A stretch of DNA of 64,000 bases from Erythroxylum novogranatense. Its lineage: Eukaryota; Streptophyta; Magnoliopsida; Malpighiales; Erythroxylaceae. Position numbers and translations under genes: made by a program. Shown here piece after piece: positions 13,275-24,547 of this stretch. Location: positions 66,013,103 to 66,077,102 of the forward strand of contig CM057231.1 of the NCBI GenBank assembly GCA_029891385.1, written 5' to 3'. How positions within the stretch are numbered: position 1 is the stretch's first letter; the number at the start of each line of letters is the position of its first letter. The notes below the pieces were generated by a model. The model searched no databases and was not told where the DNA came from. It worked only from the letters and a program-made list of their open reading frames with translations.

Positions 13275-13697
13275 GTGTGAATGGTAAACCTTAAAGAATT
13301 ATCTTTAAGTCCGAGGTCTTGATTAATGGACTCTGTCACTCTTGACTCGTGTCTCAAGACCCCATTGAGTGCTCTTGAGCCTCAGAACCTTAAAGGATTC
13401 TTTAAGTCTAGGATCTTGATCAATGAACTCCATTGCTCAAGATCCCGTTAAGCGCATCTTAGTGTGTGCGGTGGATTAAAAATCACTAAGTTTGAATGGA
13501 AAAACCTTAAAGAACTCACTTTAAGTCCAGGGTCTTGATTAATGGACTCCTATCACTCTTGACTCCATGTCTCAAGACCCCATTAGGTGCTCTTGAGCCC
13601 TAGAACCTTAAAGGATTCTTTAAGTCCAAGGATTTAATCAATGAACTCCATTGCTTAAAACCTTGTTAAAAACATCTTAGTGTGTGCGGGGGATTTG
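13275..13697. repeat. Tandem duplication with a 216-bp unit, about two copies
   Basis: Two copies begin near 13275 and 13491 and end at TTAGTGTGTGCGG. Each contains two sub-copies of a 90-100 bp motif: 'ACCTTAAAG...CTTTAAGTC' followed by 'TTGATTAATGGACTC' or 'TTGATCAATGAACTC'. So the block arose by two rounds of duplication. No coding potential. Confidence 0.85.
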
Positions 13698-14830
13698 CCA
13701 ATGCAATGGGTCAAATGAAATCTAGCATCAACTCATTATCAAACACAACTAGGCAGATAAAAGAGAATCAACAAGATCACAAGTTGACATATATGAGACT
13801 TCATATATTTAAGCACAAAGTTCTACATAAACAAATCCATAACACATTACATTGTTCAACGCTTAATTAAACTCTAATTAAGCTAATCTAACTACACAGC
13901 AATAAACCCCAACTCGGTTGTTCATAACAATGTAGTTAAATGTGACAATGTAAACTACCAATCCAAACAACACATTAAATGTCAAACATTTAGCTATAAT
14001 CAAGTAGTTTCACTACAAATTACAAACCCCTAAACCTAGGCATTTATAAATCATAGCTAAACTACAGATTAAGCTACTCCCCTTCGATGAACTCCAGCCA
14101 TCCCTGCATCTTCAAGAGAAAACAAATGCCTAACCACGCATTTCAACCCGAATCTTCACAACTCGTGATGAATCCCAGCTATCCATGATGGAGTCGGTGA
14201 TGAAAATGAAAAGAAAGCCTATACAGAAGTTTCACCCAGGGAACCCCGAAGGGAACCCTGGGTGGTAAGGCCGAGAATCTCTCCTCTTCCTTCTTTGTTC
14301 TCTCTTCACTCGTCTCTCCTCTTTTCTTCCCGTCTCTCCCGTCTCTCTGATCTCTCTTCTTCCCCGCGTGTCGATTGCCCAGCAGAAAATTGATCTTCTA
14401 ACCTAATTCTGCAGTATTTAAAGGATGGGTCACGTGCCGGGTCAGTACAGTGAGAGAAATCTCTATTTGGAGTCCGGGTATTTGTCTACACGTCTCGACG
14501 TATAAATAAAAATTCGTCGCGACGTGTCTCTGGCTTGCTCGCCGCGACGTGTTGAATTGTTGACGTCGCGATGTACGATCTATGTTGATGCGCCGCGACG
14601 TGCCTTAAGGACTTCATGCCGTGTTGACTCTTCTGATCCTTTTTGACTCCTTTTCTCCTACAATATAAAATAACAATTTCCAGTATCAATTGTTCTTAGA
14701 AAAATTATAATGCAATTAATGTCAATTTGTACAATTTTACTAGCAAATTGCATAAAACATAAGCTCACTGTAAGAGACTAATTTAAGCACAAAAATCATG
14801 AATTAAGAGTCAAAAAGTGCATTAACAACC
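13697..14830 (-). mobile_element. Probable inserted LTR-like sequence, ends unresolved
   Basis: The second 216-bp repeat copy breaks off at 13697 and unrelated sequence follows. On the minus strand there is a TATA-like TTTAAATA near 14415. A pyrimidine-rich stretch (14280-14360) follows in plus orientation. A run of CGTCGCGACGTG-type palindromes lies at 14515-14605. This resembles an LTR promoter and leader read on the minus strand. I found no target-site duplication, and the right end could be at about 14670 or 14830. Some of this may belong to the surrounding LTR. Confidence 0.35.
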
Positions 14831-14886
14831 ATGAAAGTGTAGCCACTTATATATTAAACTTGGGTTCAATCAATGATATATCTATA

Positions 14887-15105
14887 ACAGATGACACGTC
14901 AACACCAGACGAAGCGCAACACCAAATGAAATGCAACACCAGATGAAGTGTAACAATAGATGAAGTACAACAACAGACGAATCGCAACACTAGATGAAGC
15001 GCGACACCAGACGACGCACAACAATAGACAAAGCGATATAACAAACAAAATAGAATAACAGACAAAACGTAGTAACAGAAGAAGTATTATTCCAGACGAT
15101 ACAAA
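14887..15105. repeat. 17-bp minisatellite, about 12 units
   Basis: Degenerate tandem repeat with consensus CAGACGAAGCGCAACAC. Units follow each other at 17 bp with little length change, and the last three or four are the most diverged. It lies about 130 bp upstream of the TATA box of the Copia LTR, where enhancer repeats are common in plant LTRs. A regulatory role is only an inference. Confidence 0.85.
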
Positions 15106-15738
15106 ACGAAAATATTCTAGAACGTCAGTCAGTCAGTTAGTTGGAGTTAGTTATAGGGTTCAACTAATAACCGTCTCTAGAAGATTCAAGAAACAGCTTT
15201 TCAAGAAGATAGTTGGAGACTTTGACTATAAATATTAGTTCTAGTCGAAGACTAGAATAATAGTTTTACATTAGCAAAAAATATGTATTCAAAGTGCGAA
15301 AGAAGTGAGCGAATACAACTGTAACGTAAAGCTTAAAAATATTTTTCTTAGAGAGAGAAAGAAAGGATAAAGGAGAGGCTAATATCGCAGATAAAGAATA
15401 CTTTGTGAGAGAGACCTGAAGAGGCTTTGCAAATGTAGAAAGAATACTTGTAAAGTTAAAGAGTATAGTGAAATCTCAGGCAAACTTTGAGGACTGGATA
15501 TAGCCCAAGGTTTGGGGTGAACCATTATAAAATCACAATGTCTATTCTCTAACCCCTGTCTTTTAATTTTCTTGTTGTTAGATGAGTAAATAATATTGCT
15601 TGCGATTGCAATACTTATCAACTTTAGCAAAGTGTTTTTGTGATCATTTAAATTTTTATAAAGAAATTTAAGAAGTCTCAAAAGATTAATATTTTCGAAA
15701 AGATTACACAATTCAACCCCCTTCTTGTGTATTTTACA

Positions 15739-16280
15739 TATCATACCTGATTTCTATATTAATAAGAGATTTACTTCACTTAAATCTTGGAAAGAGGAGC
15801 GATTAGGGATTTTAGGTACTAGACATAGGAAATTCTTGTTTAGTTCTTTTAGGAGAATGCTTTAATTAAAAAATTCTAAGACAAGACTATAGACATGAGG
15901 TTCTAATAAGTTCTAAGACTTTTGAAAGTAGAGGGCATTCAAGTCATTTGTTATTGAAGACTTAATTAGATTAAGGTTAAAGAGGGCATTTCTAATCTCA
16001 AGGTTAGTTACAAGGTGGATAAGGTTATCATGCTAATTTTTTAGTCAGAAAGTGAGAAATGAATTGAGAAATTTAAATTGGGTGTAGAGGTTGGAGAAAT
16101 TTAGTTTATCTTAATCAAAACAAGGGTTTCCAAAGGGATCCAAAATTCCTGATATCTTAGTGGCATTTCTTCTACACTGGATGCATTTATAGAAGAAAGC
16201 AGTATTTAAATCTCCCTCTTTCAAGCAATCGATTATAACTTTTTGTTTTAATATAGAATTATAAGCTTTCAATGCTATAA
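15739..16280 (-). pseudogene. LINE ORF2 fragment, linker and start of RT
   Basis: On the minus strand the segment 16111-16293 encodes LKEGDLNTAFFYKC followed by RRNATKISGILDPFGN. This is the WLKEGDxNTxFFH...R....I..L.D..G motif between the endonuclease and reverse transcriptase domains of plant L1-type LINEs. The frame is broken further left. The rest of the RT would lie beyond the Copia LTR, which apparently inserted here. The upstream part of the same LINE continues right of the solo LTR at 18476. Confidence 0.7.
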
Positions 16281-18470
16281 TGTTGGGCCCCAAATTTGTT
16301 TTTCTTGATGTTATTAAGTATGAATTAATTGGATTGTATTAGTTGTTGTATAGTTTGATTTCATTGAAGGTATTAGAGGAAAATTAAGAATTATTTGAGT
16401 TTAGTATGGAATAAATGTTTATGGAAGAATAGATTTATATGAGGGCAAAATGGGCAAGTCACTCAAGGGCAAGAGGTTTTAGGCTTAACTAAGAGGGGCA
16501 TTTTAGTCCATGTGCTATCTTGTAGGCTTAAGGAGTTAAAGGAAGAGAAAGAAAGAAAGGAAAATAAGAAGAAAAGAAAAGAAGAGGAGAGGAGTATATC
16601 GTGGGAGCTTGAGGAAGAACAAGGGGATTGCTTTCTTGAGGATTTTCAAACGGATTGAAGCACTCGTTGGTAAGTTTATGTTCTTTTACTCTTGTTTGGG
16701 ACGGATTGAAACCTAGAATGGGTTGTATGAAGTTAGAATCCATAGAGTTAGGGTTTTCGGAAATTTTGGTAGAAATCCATGGGTTGTTGTTTTGTTGATG
16801 ATTTTGTGTTAGAATGAGCTTAGAAAGGAAGTATAGGACATGATGCAAGGGTTATATGTGTTGTAGATGAGAAAGGAAGGATTAAGAGTTGAAAAATGTC
16901 GAAAATCTGGGTTCGGAGTCGACCCTCCCGTCCGCACGCCGCGACGTGCCAGGCCGCACATCGCGACGAGCGAGCCTCGTCGCGGTGAGGCCAATTTCCA
17001 GCAAAGATGTCTTTTAGTGTTTTGAGCATATCTTTTGGTAAATAAGTCCTTTTGAAGTGATTTTTGAGCCGTTGTAAACTAGAGACATAGATCTACAAGT
17101 TTTGTGAAGTAATGAAGTTCTGATTAAGTCTCTAAGAATATGAAATTTTGGATGGAAGTTAAGAATGGAAATATTGTTTCAGCATAAGTTTTTGAATGGG
17201 ATTTTGGTTCTTATTTTAGGAAGTCAAGTGAGGGAAGAGGATCAAGAGGAAACTCATTCCTAGGCAAGAACAAGAAAGGAATCAAGGTGGGTTCATGTTT
17301 ATAATAGAAGATATAAGTCACTCATTGTTTTTTTCAAATCAAGAAAGATTTAATACATTTAAATTGCATCATCAACGATTGCATTACATACTATCATGAA
17401 TGATTATAGGTTGTTATATGATTTGCATTCATGAATTATGAAAAGTTTTCTAAAAGGGGTTTTTCTCCTTTCAAGAATACGTGTACATGAAATCATATTT
17501 TACGAATATATGACAAGCAAGTTTACAAGCAAGTTTATAAGCAAGTTTACAAGCAAGTGCCAGTTTGGCAATCAAGTTTACAAGAACATGAATCATGCAT
17601 ATTTATGTGGGTTTGCGGTATGTCCCTCACGAACGTCAAGTGCACATTGACTCACGAAAAGGCTTCTCCCACCTGCCCGTTAGTGGCACAGGGTTTCTCA
17701 CAAGGATTCCCTCACGAAACTACGTCTACACATAACCATTTCGATGGGAGTGTGTAGTACGTCATGAACCAGAGACAACCCAAACCATCATGTTATGCTA
17801 TGTTATGTGTTTATGATTTGTTGTTATGAATCATGCATCATGAATTGTTCAAGAATCAAGCATTTTCAAGCTATGACTCATACATGCTCAATTACTATGA
17901 TTTCAACAAGTATCACGACAATGAGTTATTTTTTATTACTTTTGCTTATTCCTATATTATAAATATGTTCCCACGAGCTTTATAGCTCATCCCCTCTAAT
18001 TTTCCCCCTTCAGGTGACGAGCAAGAGACCGAGTGAGTCACGAGTTACGACAGCACTCCATTTTGTCATGTTTATTTTTAAACTTTAGTTACATTTCAAG
18101 TATTATTGGTTCAAGAGTATTTTGTATTTTTGACTCTTGAACTCAAAGTTGTAATTTGGTTTAAGATGTTCTTAAAGCTTTATGAAACTCATCTTTTGGA
18201 TAATGACTTATGGATATGTTTGTTTTAAGGCATGAAAGTAAGTTTTGAGTTTGTTCATGATGGGTCCATTGAACTTCTGATGGTCTCCTTCCTCAATCGT
18301 TTAATTTACATGTTTCGCCTTGTTTATTTAAATCACATGAAAGCAGGTTTCAAGTTTGTTTTCCAGTAGACTCATTAATCTTCCGCAAGTCTTTTCCTTA
18401 AATGTATAATTAACATGTTTCACGTCACGCTCTCATGTCCGATGTTGGGCTCCGGCAGCGGAGTCCAACA
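16281..18470 (+). mobile_element. Solo LTR, gypsy-like
   Basis: 2190 bp with ends TGTTGGGCCCC and GGAGTCCAACA. It is flanked by TATAA (16276-16280) and TATCA (18471-18475), a target duplication with one mismatch. It interrupts the LINE, whose motifs resume in order on either side. No second copy and no internal domain are present, so it is a solo LTR left by LTR-LTR recombination. It has a CGCGACGTG-type GC patch at 16925-16995 and the motif CCACGAGCTTTATAGCTC near 17970, which element D shares in its own LTR (39297-39336, minus strand). Confidence 0.75.
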
Positions 18471-18475
18471 TATCA

Positions 18476-19380
18476 AGTAGGCATTTAGTTTTTCTTTCTC
18501 CCTCTCCTTAATTATTGGTTCCTTAGATCATTATAATATTGGGTCCAAATTGCATTTAAGTTCATTTTGTTTCGATCAATTTCTTTGACCATATCATTTT
18601 TTAAATGCTCCTTATGAAACTTCTTTAAGTCCTCTCTTACAATTTTTAGTTGGAGACATGTTTGAAGGCTTTAAATCCTTTAACAATTGTATTAAGCCCT
18701 TTGTTAATTAGATCCTCGTAGCCTTCCAATTCAGTTAGGAAGTAGAAGAATCTAAATAGGTTTCTCAACTTCCTTATTTATGTTCTAGCATAATTTCCAA
18801 TGAAGATTGATCTAAGTAACTAGGATTATTGAACTAACTTGAGGAGTTTGGGAATCTATCCCATCTAATCAAAGTTTACCAACCCCCTATCTAGTGTTTT
18901 TCCTTATTTGATATTATCCCTCCTTTTTATTAGACTAAGTAAATAGATTCCCTATATATGTCAGATCAACCAGATTTGAATTATTTGTATAGTCCTTGAA
19001 CGACTTATTTATTTTCCCTTCCTTAATTACATTTTAGTCCTCTCATCTTCGAATGAATTAATATACAATTGAAATTCCCTAACACAATCAATGGATCTTT
19101 AATATTTTTAGCCAATCCTTCAATGTCTTAATATAGCGTGGACCTTTGAAATGCATGATTGGCTACATATACAAGGTAACTTAGATTTTCTCCTAAAGCA
19201 GTATAGAGAACAACTCTACATGTAGATATTGATTGGATTATTTAGAATTGCTGAAGGCTTGCTTGAAACTAAGATTAAAGAACCAATTTTCAAAAAAGGA
19301 TTATGGTTTTTAGAGAATCAACGGAGCATTCTTCTAAGCACTCCTTTCATAGATTGGGAGGAATCATCCTAGGTACAAAT
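18476..19380 (-). pseudogene. LINE ORF2 fragment, endonuclease domain
   Basis: The minus-strand translation, with several stops and frameshifts, shows NHAFQRSTLY, then KDPLIVLGNFNCIL near 19050-19090. The latter matches the 'PWIVGGDFN' motif of the apurinic-type endonuclease of plant LINEs. Around 18590-18680 it shows a charged segment like the region between endonuclease and RT. The order matches a LINE read right to left, continuing at 15739-16280 across the solo LTR. Old and non-functional. Confidence 0.65.
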
Positions 19381-20499
19381 TTTTATTACTATGCTTATGG
19401 ACCTATATTTTTCAGATTATATGATATTTTGATATAACAAATTGTAAATTTTAAATACTTTAAATTGTTCTTATTTAATATTTGTTTGAGAATTAAATTA
19501 TATTTTCTAATATTGATTGTGGTTATTGTTTATATAACAAATATGTGAAAAGTAATATTAATATGAATAAAGAGATGTTGTTATATCAATATATACTATT
19601 ATAATTTTGTCAACATAGTTAAAGTAAAATTAAAATTGTATAATACAATATATTGAGATATCATTTTGTAATTTTATAAAATTTAGAAACTATATTTTAA
19701 TTTTAAGAAATTACTTTAATCAATACTTGATAGTGGTTGATATCGATATTGTTTAAACAATATTGTTCCATAAGTAGTACAATATTCATAACATTGCTTA
19801 AAAGTCAACGGAAGAAATACTATTTTGTCAAACAATTGATTGGAAAAGAAAATGGAAGATGTTTCTACAAAGTAATGAATTTAAAAGGGTATTACCATCC
19901 GGAAATTTTTGTGTTTTTGTATAAAGGAGCTTTGATTTTGAACAACCAAAAGTAAGGTTTTGAAGCAATCCCAGAAAAGTATATAATTCCCAAAGCCCCT
20001 GTCAAAACGAGAAAATTTGCCCTGATCTTCCACCCTCCTCCCCACTTAATTGAGTTATTCAATATGTAGATTTACCTAACCAAGTACATCTATTGATTAC
20101 TTGAAGGTCACGGAAATTTATGATGTTGCAACTACTTGCACTTTACAGAAAACTTCGCGCCCCTTGCTCTTGCCATGCGAGCAAACGACGGCTTAGTTGC
20201 AGCTATTCTATTAAACACGACTTAGTTGCTTGCTATACTCTTTTTCTCAGCAGATGCCAGGAAAATCTGTATAATTAATTGTGGAGATATCGAGGAACAC
20301 CAGACTGACTAACATGCATAAGACCGTCTTCCCTTTATATATTCTGCAGAATATCTCTTCAGTTTTCCATCTTGATTATATACAGCTTCCCACCTTTTCA
20401 AAACGTAAGCAATTAAGATAATAGTTTTGTTCTGTAATGTATGGTTATGGTTGTGCCGTTTTCACCGCAGCTATGTTTTACCTGCAACGAAGTCGTTTT
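19381..20499. other. Unassigned intergenic DNA
   Basis: Very AT-rich to about 19950, then more balanced (20000-20470) with a possible TATA box TTTATATATTC near 20333. No frame with recognisable protein features; the 72-codon frame at 19737-19955 has no family signature. The 20000-20470 part is the most host-like, low-copy-looking DNA in the window, but I see no gene in it. Confidence 0.4.
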
Positions 20500-20856
20500 T
20501 GACACGGCTCGGGGAGAGTATTGAGTATAGAGGATCTGATGCCTCTTTATGGGTTCAAACTCTCTGTATTCAATATCATATTCAATTTCAGTTTATGTCT
20601 GTTTAAATCCAAAAAAAAAGTAGTTTCTAGTTCGTAATAAGGTTAGAATAGGGTATTAATGACATCGTTTTATATTTTTTTACACTAAAAATCACATCAA
20701 TTTAGCTCATAATAAGGTTGAATCAGGATGTTAGGTACAAAAGAACTTATGTCTCCTTATGAGTTCGACTCTTATGTACTTAATATCTTGTTTCAATCTT
20801 GTTTGCATCAAAATAAACATCATTTTATGTCTATTTATACTCAAAAATATATCATT
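20500..20856. repeat. Dispersed repeat, two or three partial copies
   Basis: A module of the type 'AAGGTTGAATCAGGATGTTAG ... ATGTCTCCTTATGAGTTCGACTC' occurs at about 20707-20850 and, more diverged, at 20510-20620 and 20630-20690. Other copies lie right of Copia-A at 61119-61210 and 61240-61290. The GGGTTCAAACTC-like piece resembles a tRNA B box, so a SINE is possible. Copia-A probably inserted into this repeat. Confidence 0.45.
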
Positions 20857-20946
20857 TTTTTGGAAAAATCGCGTATTTTTCTCTCTAAGGTAAATAATTA
20901 GTGAAGTGAACCGATTCGGTAATACTCAGGAAAAACCGTCAAACGG
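20857..20946 (-). repeat. Copia-A 3' LTR remnant
   Basis: About 90 bp closely matching 60481-60570, the start of the Copia-A right LTR as read on the plus strand. Shared stretches include TTTTTCTCTCTAAGGTAAA and GTGAACCGATTCGGTAATAC. This is the distal end of the 3' LTR of Copia-A; the rest of that LTR, RNase H and polypurine tract are gone. A 13-bp filler (20947-20959) follows, then LARD-B. Confidence 0.75.
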
Positions 20947-20959
20947 TAAGGTAAATAAT

Positions 20960-22390
20960 CTGACATCCAAAAATTACATGCCATATATCCTTTTCAATAT
21001 AATTTCTTCCTATACAACGTTTCAGAAGATCACCAAAGCCAATTCCAGTCACAAAAATTGCTAAAATTGCTTCCAATCAGAAAGCTCACAAAATCGACAA
21101 TTAGGCTAGGTTTCCACAAATGACAGAAAATCAGTCAACATTCCACAATGCATAACTCCCAATATACAGATCGAAAAATAGCAAAATCAGTGTGAATGGA
21201 AAGCTAACTTAATATGTTTAAACTTTCATGCAAACCATTTTCCCAAATTTCATATATATTAATTTAGAAAAATCAGCAAAACACTTTGGTCATAGTTTCG
21301 GTTACTGTTCACAGACACTAGAACATGAACTTTCCATGCAAAAATTCGCCCTTTTAGAGTTACAATTTAACAACACCTATTTCACACAAAATTGTAGCCA
21401 ACAAGCTCAAGTTTAATTGGGCACAAACCGCAACTCATTTGCTTACCTACACAATGAGTTATGATCAAAACATTACAATATGTTCAATATCCATTTTCCA
21501 GCTTTCATCTTCAATTTAACATTTTTTTTTAGCCATATCCATAACATTTGAAAGAAAACTTACTTGATTAAGCTACCTCATCTTTGAACTCTCCAAGAAC
21601 ACCACCAAACCCTAGCTTCAACCATCACCAACGATCATCATCTCCAAAGGAAAGGGTTGGTCTTTATGAAGAGCAAGGAGAAGAGAGCAAGAAGAAAATA
21701 ATAGCTAGGCTTTAAGTGATCAAAGTTCAAGAAGAAGGAGAAGGAGGATGATGCGTGAAAAAGAGGAGAGAAAAGTCTCCAAAACAAGACTTCCAATTGG
21801 TGAAAAAGAGAGGGTGTCGTGTATATACAAGAAGGAGCTTCAATTGAATGAAAACTAAGGCAATGCATGGTTATTAAATTGCCATGTGTCATGCCACATG
21901 TCAAGCTATAAAATTGCCTTCTCAATTAATCAATTTCAAGCCCAATTTTTCATAAATTCCACTTGTCAAAAATTCCTATAACCATAGATCCAAACTTCAA
22001 TTCCATAGGCACTAAATTCGAATATCGGTTATCAGTTGGTCTGCCACTCAGCATTTTTCTTAGTCCGGGATTTACCCCCGAAAAATTTCAGAAAATTTTC
22101 TAAAATTCTCCAAAAATGTAAAATCAGCAATTTCACTTTCCAAATCAATTTTCAAGATCAATAACCCACAATTATCTCAACAGTCACATTTATTACCAAT
22201 TACCAATTATACCGGGAATGTCCATGAATGCATGGACAATTATTGTTATGTGCCAGGATTCCCTAATCATGTGCTTGTGTACCGTATCTAATGCATGAGC
22301 ATGAGATGTGTTGTCCCAATTTCTTTGATTGATCTCGCATATACCAAATTTTTAGGGTTTTAATCCTTTGGATGGAACCGAACTGCTACA
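20960..22390 (-). repeat. LARD-B 3' LTR, truncated left copy
   Basis: Contains the last 1431 bp (plus-strand sense) of the LTR, ending GCTACA. It starts abruptly inside the LTR at the base matching 30389 of the right copy. The frame at 21638-21925 on the minus strand (LFHQLEVLFWRLFSPLF) has a matching one at 31067-31333. It is probably a chance frame in the repeat. Confidence 0.85.
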
Positions 22391-22404
22391 ATTCTCCCCT
22401 CCTT
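22391..22404 (-). promoter_or_regulatory. Polypurine tract of LARD-B
   Basis: The minus strand reads AGGAGGGGAGAAT next to the LTR start TGTAGCAG. Confidence 0.75.
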
Positions 22405-24547
22405 AAAGAAATTTCATCCTCGAAATTCATTTCTGATTACTGACTAAGGTAGGGGTACTATAATCTCATATAAATATATATACCACTTCACTATTTGAAT
22501 ACACTTGAGCATGTCTTTCCAAATGACCATAGTTGACAGCTTATCCCTTGTTAAAAGGGCACTATTTCTTAATTATTTCCTTGATTAGTTTCAGGTTACG
22601 CAGATTTTTCATTTCCAGTCTCAATGACACGTACAACGAATCATACCAAGATTTTCTAACCACATCTGTATAACACTGTGTGAATCCAAAACATCTTTTT
22701 ATGGTTCATACCAACTCATAAATCCATAGTCCTTTCTCACCAAAGGTTCATATAAACCAAGTAATGCTAAATTTAGTTTCCCTTATTTCCACCTTTATCT
22801 TCGTCCAAGTGCACCTTGGCAGAGGTGATGCACTGCGACGCATTTCATCTAAGACCGTTTAATATCTTTGTAGTTTCAGAATACTTAGCTGTTATATCCC
22901 TTTCATAAGATTCCATAGCCTTAATGTTCATCCACCTTAATCATTTGTCATTATCTAGGATCACTTAACCTCTATTACCAATTCATTTCACTCATCCACT
23001 TAACCTCTATTACTGATTCATTTCACTCATCCATGTTATCGCACATCAATTATGGCCTTCTACTATTTCTAGGCCCTATTTATTCCACCATAGGGGTGAA
23101 TGACTCCCTTTTGTTGTATGACACCTTATAGTCACCAATATAACGATTGTTATGCCTGTAATCCATTTAAACTATATAGCAACCTCATATCCCTATGAAC
23201 TCCAAAAATATAATCATTACTCATGCCTCCAATAGTCAAGACTATTGGTACATCAAATATATAATCACTCGGTTTTACATTCGAAACCATCAATTGCTCG
23301 TTCGATGAACCCTGACTAGGACATAAAATTTCCATTGTTTCTTATGTTTCCTCTAATAGTCTCCTCATCAGTCCTTATACATACTTCTTCATCCAATCAT
23401 CAATATCATTTACTCGATAGGTGAATCCGTTTTTATTTTCCGATAAAGTTCCCAATTTCTAAACCCCCAATTTGAACTTTGCAAATCCTTTTATACACAA
23501 ATTAGTTGAAATTTCAATCGTTAGCTCGATATTCTTCACTCAATCATGCACTAGATTTGATAACCTTCACATCCAAATTTGTGAGACTCAGCTCTGACTT
23601 TTCTACTCAATGCATTAGATTTCATTCACTAGCTTTATGAGGGAGTACGCATTTGCACAAGCCTTTTCAATCCTTTCAACCTCACTAATTACCTCAAGCT
23701 TTACTGCATATCCCAAATTTTTCTGTACATAAAGTCTCTAAGCTTTCAAACCAATTGTTATTACAACCCATTTAGTCAAGCCTTCCAAAATTCAGCTTAG
23801 GAGGTTATAATTGTTCCCTAGGTACACAAAATCACGTTATTTTATTACAACAGATTGCATTCTAATACCTAATAGAAAACGTCTTTATATATGGCGAAAT
23901 CTCCAAATTGAAGCATTATAATTAACACTAAGGTTCTAAGTGTCCTCAAAATTTCATTCTACACTCATCCTTGATACGACTTCCATCGCCTTAAAATAGT
24001 CAAATTTCATCTCACTAATTCAAACACTTTCGTATTACCATTATCCTCGTAGTCACTAGTTGATACAATTTTGTTTGGATCAACTGAACCTCCAATAACA
24101 TAATATTGTTGACGACAGTAACTCCAACAGATATAACCGAAAACTCTTTATGCCCATAATTTTGTTTTCCAATGGCTTTTAGTAACTGATTCCTCATTGC
24201 AGTAATCTTATCACATGATATTCTCAATTTCCCAATAATCCCTTTTTCAACTAATTTCTTAAGTTCATTCGATTTCCTGTGATTTCACATTGACTTATTC
24301 TAATGTCCGTTCATTCATACCAATTTCTCCACACATTTCAATTTATTTGTAAACATAATTTCATGCGTTAGTAACACCTTCGTCATATAAGGTGACTTGC
24401 CCAAACATATTTTTACCTTACATTAGCAAGGGTGTCCTCTCGAATTCAAAAATCCACTTACATAGTTGGTACTTTACCTCAACATAAATATCCATTGCCA
24501 ACATCATTTTCTATCTTTTATACTTGAGTCTTCACTAGAGATGTAAC

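Larger units (their letters stand above)
12800..15738 (+). repeat. 3' LTR of a Copia element, with internal repeats and a probable insertion
   Basis: It starts TGTTAAGTCAAG right after the polypurine tract. A TATAAATA box lies at 15227-15234. The end, with 'CAACCCCCTTCTTG' and then ATTTTACA, resembles the Copia-B LTR end (CAACCCCCTTC...TTACA). At 2.9 kb it is too long for a Copia LTR of this type, because it contains a 216-bp tandem repeat, a minisatellite and probably another insertion (13697-14830). The right end at 15738 is inferred from where LINE-related sequence begins. Confidence 0.6.

Noticed and set aside
14887..15105. Regular short repeats that could suggest a CRISPR array
   Set aside because: Units of 17 bp adjoin without spacers, and the context is a plant LTR. 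It is a minisatellite.
16528..16848. 106-codon minus-strand frame
   Set aside because: Inside the solo LTR, antisense, low-complexity (S/P/F-rich), no known motif.
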